Assembly: GCA_004134985.1 (NCBI GenBank)
Contig: REGQ01000027.1
Span: 1-64,000, forward strand
DNA length: 64,000 nt
Direction: 5' to 3'
From: Paenibacillaceae bacterium
GTDB lineage: Bacteria > Bacillota > Bacilli > Paenibacillales > Paenibacillaceae
Shown one piece after another: positions 26,192 to 33,473 of this stretch (positions are counted from its first letter, which is position 1; the number at the start of each line of letters is the position of its first letter). The notes under the pieces were generated by a model. It was given only the letters and a program-made list of their open reading frames with translations, searched no databases and was not told the origin of the DNA. A program made the translations under genes and the position numbers.

Positions 26192-26943
26192 ACCGCCGTT
26201 AAGCCGCCATCGACGAAGATGGTCGTTCCAGTCACATAGTCCGATTCATCGCTGCCGAGAAAGATCGCAACCCCTGCTAAATCTTCCGCCTCTCCCATTC
26301 TGCCCCATGGAATACGCGCGGTGTTTTCTTCACGAGCGCCAGGCTTGGCGAACTCGGCTGCGCTGATATCGGTATCGATGACCCCTGCACCGATCGCATT
26401 GACATTGATTTTGTGCGCTGCCAGCTCCAGCGCCATACATTTGGTCATTATTTTTATGCCGCCCTTTGTTGTTGCATACTGTGTCAGCATCGGCGTGCCG
26501 ACTTCTTCAGAGATGGAGGACATATTAATAATTTTGCCGCCTTTGCCTTGCTTGATCATCTCCTGGGCTGCCCGCTGCGAGCTGAAAAATGTGCCGAATA
26601 GATTAATGCCCCATATTTTTTGTACTTCTTCAGGTGTTACATCTACAAACGCTTTGAAAATGGCAATGCCTGCATTGTTGACGACAATGTTGATCTCCCC
26701 GAATTGTTCCAGCGTCCGGTCGTATAAATGTTGAATCTGTTCTAATTGTGATATATCGCATGGAATCGGCACCGCGACGCCACCGGCCGCCCGGATGCCC
26801 GCTGCTACAGAGTCGCATAATCCTTGGTTGGTGCCTGATATAATTACATTTGCGCCTTCCCTGGCATAGGCTTCGGCAATCGCCCGCCCGATGCCGCGGG
26901 TGCTTCCGGTCACAATCGCTGTTTTGCCTTGCAATCTATTCAT
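26188..26943 (-). CDS. short-chain dehydrogenase/reductase (SDR)
   Basis: Encodes 251 residues from an ATG behind GGAGGAG. The cofactor motif is TGSTRGIGRAIAEAYAREG, the structural motif is VNNAGIAIF, the catalytic Ser is in IINMSSISEEVG and the active-site Tyr/Lys is in LTQYATTKGGIKIMTK. It ends with DYVTGTTIFVDGGLTAV, as in classic FabG-like or glucose dehydrogenase-like SDRs. NAD(P)-dependent; the substrate is open. Its last four bases overlap the convergent LysR gene. Lies 0.5 kb downstream of the dehydrogenase operon, beyond two repeat arrays, and may be an outlying member of it. Confidence 0.88.
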   Translation of the reverse strand: MNRLQGKTAIVTGSTRGIGRAIAEAYAREGANVIISGTNQGLCDSVAAGIRAAGGVAVPIPCDISQLEQIQHLYDRTLEQFGEINIVVNNAGIAIFKAFVDVTPEEVQKIWGINLFGTFFSSQRAAQEMIKQGKGGKIINMSSISEEVGTPMLTQYATTKGGIKIMTKCMALELAAHKINVNAIGAGVIDTDISAAEFAKPGAREENTARIPWGRMGEAEDLAGVAIFLGSDESDYVTGTTIFVDGGLTAV

Positions 26944-26977
26944 TGATATCTCCTCCGTCCAACTGGCTTTTTGAAAT

Positions 26978-27230
26978 GCAGAAGCAGCAGAGAAACCTAT
27001 TCTAAATAAGCAAGAGCAGTGGAGAACACTATTCTATACAACAAGCAGCAGAGAACCTTATTCTATACAAGCAGAAGCAGCAGGGAAACCTATTCTATCC
27101 AAGCAGAAGCAGTAGAGAACCACTATTCTTACAAGTAGAAGCAGTAGAGAACCACTATTCTTACAAGTAGCAGCAGCAGAGAACCCTATTCTATACAAGC
27201 AGAAGCAGCAGAGGACCCTATTCTATCCAA
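26978..27230. repeat. 32-bp tandem repeat array, about 8 copies
   Basis: Eight imperfect copies of a unit like GCAGAAGCAGCAGAGAAACC followed by TATTCTATACAA fill 26978-27230. Copies 5 and 6 are almost identical; one copy is shortened. The array begins 35 bp upstream of the SDR start codon, so it occupies that gene's leader/promoter region. No ORF uses it. Confidence 0.9.
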
Positions 27231-27260
27231 GTTGAATGAAAGAGTGCCATAGCGTATAAA

Positions 27261-27385
27261 TTGTTGTATTTTGTACAATAAATCCCGGCGTATGAGACGA
27301 TTTTCGTGAAATTGTTGTATATTATGCAACAATTCTTGAGATAAATGGCTTTTCGAGGTAAAATCTTGTAGTTTATACAACAATT
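27261..27385. repeat. three TTGTTGTA palindromic elements
   Basis: Three related elements spaced about 50 bp: TTGTTGTATTTTGTACAATA at 27261, AATTGTTG...CAACAATT with a 9-bp centre at 27310-27334, and CTTGTAGTTTATACAACAAT at 27365. Each can fold into a short hairpin. A weaker relative (AAGTTGTTGTACAAACGACA) occurs at 43679 near the serpin gene, so they look like a dispersed family. Confidence 0.6.
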
Positions 27386-27471
27386 CCACATTTGCAGCGG
27401 TCATTCGTGTTGGTTGCAAGAAATATTAAGCAATATAACATTTGCTCCCTACTCTTGCCTCAATCAATCGT

Positions 27472-28506
27472 TCAACTTATCCTCTCCGACACCGTTCCCG
27501 GCTCCAAAATAATTTTGCTCCAGGCTGACGTACCAGCCGTCAGCTGGCGGAAAGCTTCCGGCGCTGCAGACAAAGGCTGGCGTGTCGCCCAGTTGGTCAT
27601 CTTGATTTTGCCGCTGACCAGCAGTTGTACCGCATGCTTGAAGTCAGCATCGGAGTAAGTGTAGGAGCCGATGATTGCGACTTCTTTGCGCACAAGCTCG
27701 TTCATTGGCAGTTGGGTGTCATTGCTCCCGAGCCCAACCATAATGATGCGTCCGCCGGCGTTGACAAGCTGCAGCGACTGGGCGCGTGTCGCCTGTACGC
27801 CGACACAGTCTATGACCGTATCAACCCCCTGCTCGCCGAACACGCGATGGCAGGTTTCCATGAGCTGTCCGGGTGGGACTGCGATCCCGCCAAGCTCGGC
27901 TGCGTAGGCAAGCCGGGTTTCCTGCCTGTCGACGACAAGGACGCGCCCGGCGCCCATCAGCAGAGCGGCCTGCAGCGTCAGCAGCCCGATCGGCCCTGCG
28001 CCGAAGATGATGAGGTCGTCGAAGCTTTGGCATCCGAGCCGTAAGGCATGGATGCAGACGGCCAGCGGCTCCGCCAGCGAAGCAAGCGCAGAATCGACAT
28101 GCTGCGCAATGACGTGGACGCTGCGCGCAGGGACGACAGCATAGTCCGCGAAGGCGCCGGGACGGTGGATGCCAACGATCTGGCGGCTGCGGCATATGTT
28201 GGGATTGCCGGCGATGCAGCGGTCGCATTGGCCGCAGGCGATCAATGGATTGACGACGACTTTGTCGCCGATGCCTGTATGGGCTGGAGCAGCACCAGCG
28301 CCCAGCGCGGCGATGATGCCGCAAAATTCATGACCCATCACCAGCGGTGGAATTCGCACGCTGCTATGGCCAAGATAGCCCTCAAGCTCGCTGCCGCATA
28401 TGCCTACTGCTTCCACGCGAATTAACACTTCGTGCGGACCAGGGACCGGAATTTCCCGATTTTCCAGCCCCAGCTGTTCAGGGCCATAATAAACGATTGT
28501 CTCCAT
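27472..28506 (-). CDS. zinc-dependent medium-chain alcohol/polyol dehydrogenase
   Basis: Encodes 344 residues from ATG 28506 (GAGAGGATAACAGCT upstream; the longer frame start is rejected). Catalytic zinc ligands are Cys in AVGICGSELEGY and His-Glu in VMGHEFCGII. The structural zinc is held by CGQCDRCIAGNPNIC, complete with four Cys. The Rossmann fold reads LIIFGAGPIGLLTLQAAL. This pattern is that of sorbitol, threonine and galactitol-phosphate dehydrogenases; the substrate is unknown. Third gene of a minus-strand operon behind the 2-hydroxyacid dehydrogenase, with a 52-bp gap. Confidence 0.88.
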   Translation of the reverse strand: METIVYYGPEQLGLENREIPVPGPHEVLIRVEAVGICGSELEGYLGHSSVRIPPLVMGHEFCGIIAALGAGAAPAHTGIGDKVVVNPLIACGQCDRCIAGNPNICRSRQIVGIHRPGAFADYAVVPARSVHVIAQHVDSALASLAEPLAVCIHALRLGCQSFDDLIIFGAGPIGLLTLQAALLMGAGRVLVVDRQETRLAYAAELGGIAVPPGQLMETCHRVFGEQGVDTVIDCVGVQATRAQSLQLVNAGGRIIMVGLGSNDTQLPMNELVRKEVAIIGSYTYSDADFKHAVQLLVSGKIKMTNWATRQPLSAAPEAFRQLTAGTSAWSKIILEPGTVSERIS

Positions 28507-28558
28507 AGCTGTTATCCTCTCTTTATTCGCCATCTGAGCTTTCGTCTGCGGCTGCAGG

Positions 28559-29521
28559 CTACAGACCATTGATCACGTGCTTGGGCCGTTGCCCTGCGAA
28601 GACGCGCTCCACCTCAAGCGCCGCATAAAGCTGCAGTCTGGAGAGGGCGCTCTCAGAGTACCAGGCACAATGGCTGGTCACGATACAATTGTCAAGCTGC
28701 AGCAGCGGGTGGCCCGGAGTGATCGGCTCGATTTCCAGTACATCCAACCCTGCTCCGCCGATTTCCCGATTTTGCAGCGCTATAGCCAATGCATCGGTAT
28801 CGATAACCCCGCCGCGCGAAGTGTTGACAAGGTGAGCGGTGGGCTTCATTGCGTGCAACACCTGCGCATTAATCAAATGTCGCGTCTGCTCGGTGAGCGG
28901 AAGATGTAGGGATAGCAGATCGCTATCGGCTATGAGTGTATCCCAGCTGACCTGCTCCACCTGAAGCGTGTCATACACCTCCGCTTTGACAAAGGGATCG
29001 TATGCGATTACCCGCAGGCCAAACGCTTGGGCGCGCTTGGCGACAGCGCGGGCGATATTACCGAAGCCGGCCAGGCCAAGCGTGCTCTCCTGAAGGCCCA
29101 GGATCGGTCTGAATGGCGCGATCTCCCAGATGCCGCGCCGTACCTGTGCGTGGGTGGCGACAATTTTTCGGGCTGAGGCAAGCAGCAGCGACATGGCGTG
29201 GTCAGCGACCTCATTGATGGCGTAGTCAGGTACATTGACAACCGGGATGCCGTGAAATTTGGCCGCTTCCAGATCGACATTATCGACACCGATGCCATAG
29301 CGGACAATAATTCGGCAGCGTGACATGCCGGCAATCGCCTCAGCGGTCACAGGGGCCCATTGGGTCAGCACGGCATCCGCGTCGCGGCACAGGTTGGCGA
29401 CTTCTCCGGCAGTTCTGCATTGGCCGGGAATGACTTCGAAGCCGACGGGCTCCAGAACGTTCTTCTCTTGCTTCAAATCAGGAAAGCCGTAATCCGTTAC
29501 GACTGCAGTATACTTGGCCAT
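28559..29521 (-). CDS. D-isomer-specific 2-hydroxyacid dehydrogenase (C-terminal-binding-protein type)
   Basis: Encodes 320 residues. The NAD motif is LGLAGFGNIARAVAKRAQAF and the catalytic residues are Arg in LVNTSRGGVIDTDAL, Glu in GLDVLEIEPITPG and His in CIVTSHCAWYSESALSRLQ. The HCAWYSE ending places it with the C-terminal-binding-protein-like branch of phosphoglycerate/glyoxylate reductases. Likely converts a 2-hydroxy acid to a 2-oxo acid or the reverse. Middle gene of the operon with the cyclase upstream (46-bp gap) and the zinc dehydrogenase downstream. Confidence 0.88.
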   Translation of the reverse strand: MAKYTAVVTDYGFPDLKQEKNVLEPVGFEVIPGQCRTAGEVANLCRDADAVLTQWAPVTAEAIAGMSRCRIIVRYGIGVDNVDLEAAKFHGIPVVNVPDYAINEVADHAMSLLLASARKIVATHAQVRRGIWEIAPFRPILGLQESTLGLAGFGNIARAVAKRAQAFGLRVIAYDPFVKAEVYDTLQVEQVSWDTLIADSDLLSLHLPLTEQTRHLINAQVLHAMKPTAHLVNTSRGGVIDTDALAIALQNREIGGAGLDVLEIEPITPGHPLLQLDNCIVTSHCAWYSESALSRLQLYAALEVERVFAGQRPKHVINGL

Positions 29522-29566
29522 ATGGGTCTCCTCTTGTGATCAGGATAGGCAGTGCTCCGCCTGTTG

Positions 29567-30217
29567 TCAGGGTGAGTCCTCAAGCATGGCGACTGCGCGG
29601 ATTGGGGCGCCGTCGCGGCCGCTAACCTTGAGCGGGGCAGCCATGAAGAAAAACTCGCTTTGCTTTACTTGATCCAGATAGGCAAGGCCCTCGACAATGA
29701 CAATTTCTGCTCCGAGCAAAATTTTATGAACCGGATCGTAATCAGCCGGATTTGGCGTCGGGACATCCATGCCGATCATGCCGATTTTGCGGTCAGCCAG
29801 CCATTGCGCCAGTTCGAGCGTCATATAGGGAAAGTCGGAGAAATAATGAAGGCCAGGAAACTGCTTATACCAGTCCGTGCGATAGATGATGCGCGAACCT
29901 TCCGTAATATAAGATTCAAAAGGAAGGAAATCGCTTACACAAATCGGTTCTTTCGCCTGCTTATGCGACAAATCGATCAGAAAAGCTTCTCCAATACACT
30001 TATGCAGATCAAGCTGTTCGACCGTTTTGCCATCCGCTAGAAAGTGGAATGGCGCATCAAGGTGAGTACCTTGATGCGTGCTTAACGAAAGCTGAGAAAT
30101 GTTGTAACCGATCGTTTCAATTGTGTTGTGAACTACGACTGCGCATTTGGGGTCCCAGGCGAAGGTTGGTGCACCGTGATAAATGTCTAACGACAAATCA
30201 ACAAGCTGACGGGCCAT
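29567..30217 (-). CDS. cyclase-family hydrolase (kynurenine formamidase-like)
   Basis: Encodes 216 residues from ATG 30217 behind GGGAGGG. The metal-binding signature STHQGTHLDAPFHFLADG (HxGTHxDxPxH) is complete; an earlier DLSLDIYHGAPTF and a later YLDQVKQSEFFFMAAPLKVS are also family-typical. The family hydrolyses amides or lactones (kynurenine formamidase, isatin hydrolase), using divalent metal. It is the first gene of the operon and directly follows a consensus promoter and an operator. Next to dehydrogenases it probably opens a cyclic or amide intermediate. Confidence 0.88.
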   Translation of the reverse strand: MARQLVDLSLDIYHGAPTFAWDPKCAVVVHNTIETIGYNISQLSLSTHQGTHLDAPFHFLADGKTVEQLDLHKCIGEAFLIDLSHKQAKEPICVSDFLPFESYITEGSRIIYRTDWYKQFPGLHYFSDFPYMTLELAQWLADRKIGMIGMDVPTPNPADYDPVHKILLGAEIVIVEGLAYLDQVKQSEFFFMAAPLKVSGRDGAPIRAVAMLEDSP

Positions 30218-30256
30218 TCTAATCCCTCCCACAAATAAAATGATCTTGATAATTTC

Positions 30257-30285
30257 ATCATATTTAACGGGATGGGATATGTCAA
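30257..30285 (-). promoter_or_regulatory. consensus promoter of the cyclase operon
   Basis: On the minus strand TTGACA (30280-30285) and TATGAT (30257-30262) are separated by exactly 17 bp. It lies 40 bp upstream of the cyclase start. An inverted-repeat operator touches its -35 side, so a regulator bound there could control polymerase access. Confidence 0.8.
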
Positions 30286-30286
30286 T

Positions 30287-30311
30287 ATATCCAATTATCT
30301 AAATTGGATAT
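30287..30311. promoter_or_regulatory. operator, inverted repeat ATATCCAATT
   Basis: ATATCCAATT (30287-30296) and AATTGGATAT (30302-30311) form a perfect 10-bp inverted repeat with a 5-bp centre. It sits between the -35 box of the cyclase operon and the stop codon of the GntR/LacI-type gene. A related site lies upstream of that regulator gene, which makes this the likely binding site of the regulator. Confidence 0.75.
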
Positions 30312-30320
30312 AAAATAAAC

Positions 30321-31475
30321 TTAATCAACTACAGTGGGCGAGATGATAATTTCCCGTGGCTCCCCGGGCTCCCGCATCGATGCTACAAGCAGCCGAGCCG
30401 CTGAACGGCCCATTTGGAGCGGATGCTGGTTAATATAGGCAGCTGGCGGTACGGAGCGAGGTCTTACGGTCGGTTCATCGACGCAGACGATGAGGATATC
30501 CGTGCGTCCCCGGGCCGCACATTCGCGCCCAACATAGTGAGCGAGCAATGCATCCGCGGCAGCGATGGCCTGTAGCTGAGGGTTGCGGTTCAGCAGCTCC
30601 ACGATTTCCGATGGCACTTCGCTAGCATCTTCATCCAACTGGCGAGCCAGCACTTGGTTGGGGACATAAGCGATGCATTCCGGAGGAAGCGGGCGAACTG
30701 CCTTGTTCAGCAGGGCGGATTGAAATCCATACATCCGCTCTTTGACGCCGAAGGTGAACGCCGCAGGGTAGGTCACGAGTCCGATCTGTTCACAGCCTTG
30801 CTCCAGCAGATAGCCGGCCATCAACGCCCCAACTTCCCCGGTGTCGCAGCATACGCCGTTGGCTCGCAGGTCGCGGGCGGTTTTTTCGACGAGCACTACA
30901 GGATAGCGGTCCAGAATCAACCGCACGATTTCGTCGCTAAGGTGGCCATCCTGATTGGGTACGATAATGAGCCCATCAACAGGCAGCGCAAGCAGCTCTC
31001 GCAACGCCTCGTCCTCGGATTGCCGGTCGGTCGTCCGCTTGAAGACAAGGCAGCAGCCATGACGGGACAATTCGTTTTCCACTCCGGCCAGCAGCAGCGA
31101 TGAATAATGGAATTCCAGCCACGGAATGACGAACCCGATCAGCTTGCTGCGCGGCGCTTCCTGGCTGCTGCCAGAATCTAAGCGAGCGCTGATTGATGAT
31201 ATGTTCGATCCGCCCCCTGATGGCATCGGACCACCATCTGGCTGAGCGGTATCTGACTGAACGGCGACGAATGTTCCTTTGCCGCGATGGCGGTAAAGCA
31301 CACTGCTATGGACAAGGCCGACAATGGCATTTTTGGCCGTAATGCGGCTGACACCAAAATGCTCGGCCAGCAGCCGCTCCGATGGAATGCGTGAGCCTGG
31401 CGGCCATTCACCTGTTTTAATTTTATTTTGGATATAGGATTGGATTTGGGCATAGAGCGGAAGATCAGTGTTCAT
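30321..31475 (-). CDS. GntR-type helix-turn-helix/LacI-type sensor transcriptional regulator
   Basis: Encodes 384 residues. Residues 1-70 are a GntR winged helix (PLYAQIQSYIQNKIKTGEWP, SERLLAEHFGVSRITAKNAI). A Ser/Gly-rich linker follows to about 115, then a periplasmic-binding-protein-like LacI sensor to the end (LIGFVIPWLEFHYSSLLLAG, VDGLIIVPNQDGH, EQGCEQIGLVTYPAAFTFGV). This AraR-like architecture binds a sugar or related effector. It probably controls the operon downstream and itself through the ATATCCAATT sites at 30287 and 31562. It is transcribed in the same direction as the operon, just upstream of it. Confidence 0.88.
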   Translation of the reverse strand: MNTDLPLYAQIQSYIQNKIKTGEWPPGSRIPSERLLAEHFGVSRITAKNAIVGLVHSSVLYRHRGKGTFVAVQSDTAQPDGGPMPSGGGSNISSISARLDSGSSQEAPRSKLIGFVIPWLEFHYSSLLLAGVENELSRHGCCLVFKRTTDRQSEDEALRELLALPVDGLIIVPNQDGHLSDEIVRLILDRYPVVLVEKTARDLRANGVCCDTGEVGALMAGYLLEQGCEQIGLVTYPAAFTFGVKERMYGFQSALLNKAVRPLPPECIAYVPNQVLARQLDEDASEVPSEIVELLNRNPQLQAIAAADALLAHYVGRECAARGRTDILIVCVDEPTVRPRSVPPAAYINQHPLQMGRSAARLLVASMREPGEPREIIISPTVVD

Positions 31476-31778
31476 CGTTAGACTCCTTTATCGATCAATG
31501 ACGCTGTCCGCCCAAACGGCGAACATTTCCCTGATGCTGTTGAGTAGTGGTATTAAAAGAGATATCCAATTGTAAGGATAGTATTACATTACCAACAAAC
31601 TGGCTTGATGACAACATCCGCATCATACGTCTGTTTCTCCCATTTTGTTGCATCTAAAAGTGGAACATGAGATTAATCGTGGGGTTATGTTTAGCTAAAT
31701 GCTAATAAAAGCAGGTATAATGGATTATAAAATGACTATCTCTAAAGGTATTTATAATATACAACATGGGGGGATTAC
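31476..31778. other. divergent regulatory interval
   Basis: This 303-bp gap separates the minus-strand regulator from a plus-strand gene. Besides the operator-like site it holds the AT-rich GGTATAATGG near 31716, a good -10 candidate for the downstream gene. No ORF or RNA gene is seen. Confidence 0.4.
31562..31581. promoter_or_regulatory. second operator-like site upstream of the GntR/LacI-type gene
   Basis: ATATCCAATTGTAAGGATAG keeps the left half-site ATATCCAATT intact and has GGATA on the right at shorter spacing. It lies about 87 bp upstream of the regulator start and fits autoregulation. Confidence 0.55.
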
Positions 31779-32348
31779 ATGTCCTGGAGCAAAATGAAGC
31801 AAAATCTGGAGAGTTTTCTTTGTCCTGCGTTACATGGAAGAGTCGAATACCGATCAACGAGTTACCGTTATTTACCTGATAAAGCGGGGATTTGTTACAT
31901 TTCGGTAGATAAAAAAAACGTACTTAATATGAGCGATACAACCAATTTGATCAAGTGGTATCAGACGGAGCAGGAAATTAAGAATGATTCAGAAATGGAT
32001 ATTCCTATCAGCCATGAAGAAATCGAAGCCGTCAGAACAGCTATGAATGGGAAAGTTCCTGAGGAACGTCTAAAAGTAATGGCTAGAAGTAAAAAACGAT
32101 CCGAATTAGCAAAGGAACTCTGTTCAGCACAGTCAACACTTAGTAAATCAAATTTTGTAGTTGTAGCTACGAAGTTTTTAGCTACCTCTATAGAGGAAAG
32201 CATGGAGAGCAAGGATATTTTGTTGAATATTCTAGCTTTGGTGGACAGGCGAGTTGGGAAAAAACGAATTTTAAACATGGCCGAGAAAATAAAGTTAAAG
32301 CATCCCATTGTGCAGTATTTTTATGAATTACGGCTTAGTACTTTATGA
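31779..32348 (+). CDS. SF0329-like conserved hypothetical protein
   Basis: Encodes 189 residues from an ATG behind GGGGGGA. The opening MSWSKMKQNLESFLCPAL, then GRVEYRSTSYRYLPDKAGIC and SVDKKNVLNMSD, is a highly conserved block I associate with the family NCBI calls SF0329; I recall this from memory and have not checked it. The second half is helical and basic (ERLKVMARSKKRSELAKEL). No catalytic or membrane motif is visible. It stands alone; function unknown. Confidence 0.65.
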   Translation: MSWSKMKQNLESFLCPALHGRVEYRSTSYRYLPDKAGICYISVDKKNVLNMSDTTNLIKWYQTEQEIKNDSEMDIPISHEEIEAVRTAMNGKVPEERLKVMARSKKRSELAKELCSAQSTLSKSNFVVVATKFLATSIEESMESKDILLNILALVDRRVGKKRILNMAEKIKLKHPIVQYFYELRLSTL

Positions 32349-32509
32349 AAACGAATAACTCACTCATACGCTATTTTCCCTTATAGGTTGGTCATTCACC
32401 GCTCTATTTTTGTTGGAGAGGCGGACTGCCCGTCCGTCCCGTCTCTTGTGACCCATCCGCAAATAGGCTAAACTGGGGATAACGACATCGACCGTGGGAG
32501 ACGACCACA

Positions 32510-33340
32510 ATGAACCCTTGGCATGAGAAAATTACGCTGAAAACGGACAATCCGCTGAGAATTATCGTCGGCCACGAAGAGGCCGGCATGCCTTCGCACT
32601 GGCATGAGGAAATCGAGATCGTTCATATTCTCGAAGGCCATTTACACATCGCCATCAACGACGATACGTACGCTCTTAGGAGCCGGGATATATTGCTGAT
32701 CAGCTCATGCGCCGGCCACCGCTTTTACCCGAATCCGGCAGGCTGCGGCAAGATCATTCTCCAGATCGGCAAGTCCGTCTTCGGCGACTATTCCGACGGC
32801 GTCCTCGGTCGCCGGTTTACGTCGCCGCTGCTCACTCCGGAAGATGAGCTGCACGGCAAGCTGGAGCCAATCATCCATGCGATTTTGCACGAGTGGGGCG
32901 AGGGCGGCGAAGGGTTCGAGCTCGTCATCAAAGCCCGCATTCATGACCTGGGCGCGGTCATTATCCGCTCCGTGCCGATGGAAGCGTATTCGCAGCAGGA
33001 GCGGACCCGGCAGCTCGAACAGCTGGAAAGGCTGCGCAATGTCATGTCGCACATCGAGCAGGACTACGCTTCCGGCATTACGCTGCAGCAAGCTGCGGAC
33101 TTGGCGGGCTACAGCCCAACGTATTTTTCCCGCTTTTTCAAGGAAGTGACGGGCACCGGATTCGTGGACTACGTCAACGAATTCCGCGCGAGTGTCGCGA
33201 TGTCGCTGCTGCAGAGCAGTTACGGTGAATCCGTGACGGACATCGCCTTTCAGGCGGGCTTCAACAGCATCGAGACATTCAACCGCGTCTTCAAAAAAGT
33301 AAGCGGCTTGACCCCCTCGCAGTTCCGTAACAAAAAATGA
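32510..33340 (+). CDS. AraC-family regulator with cupin sensor domain
   Basis: Encodes 276 residues. The N-terminal cupin (1-100) has SHWHEEIEIVHILEGHLHIA. The C-terminal AraC DNA-binding domain (about 175-276) has two helix-turn-helix units: ITLQQAADLAGYSPTYFSRF with FKEVTGTGFVDYVNEFRA, and SVTDIAFQAGFNSIETFNRV with FKKVSGLTPSQFRNK. It starts behind GGGAGACGACCACA. GC is visibly higher than in the genes before it and matches the alpha-mannosidase gene that follows on the same strand, which it probably activates in response to a sugar. Confidence 0.88.
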   Translation: MNPWHEKITLKTDNPLRIIVGHEEAGMPSHWHEEIEIVHILEGHLHIAINDDTYALRSRDILLISSCAGHRFYPNPAGCGKIILQIGKSVFGDYSDGVLGRRFTSPLLTPEDELHGKLEPIIHAILHEWGEGGEGFELVIKARIHDLGAVIIRSVPMEAYSQQERTRQLEQLERLRNVMSHIEQDYASGITLQQAADLAGYSPTYFSRFFKEVTGTGFVDYVNEFRASVAMSLLQSSYGESVTDIAFQAGFNSIETFNRVFKKVSGLTPSQFRNKK

Positions 33341-33352
33341 CGGATCGTTCGC

Positions 33353-33386
33353 AACCTCTGACAGGAACTGTCGGGGGTTCTTTTTT
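33353..33386 (+). terminator. Rho-independent terminator
   Basis: AACCTCTGACAG (33353-33364) pairs along its whole length, with two G-T pairs, with CTGTCGGGGGTT (33368-33379) around a GAA loop. CTTTTTT follows. It closes the AraC gene, so the mannosidase gene probably has its own promoter. Confidence 0.75.
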
Positions 33387-33473
33387 ATAGTAGAGGTAGT
33401 TCGCGGGGCATGTCCGTCACTGATCGGGCTGTCGTTCACGGATTAACGAAAGTAAACAAAAGGAGAATGCGGA

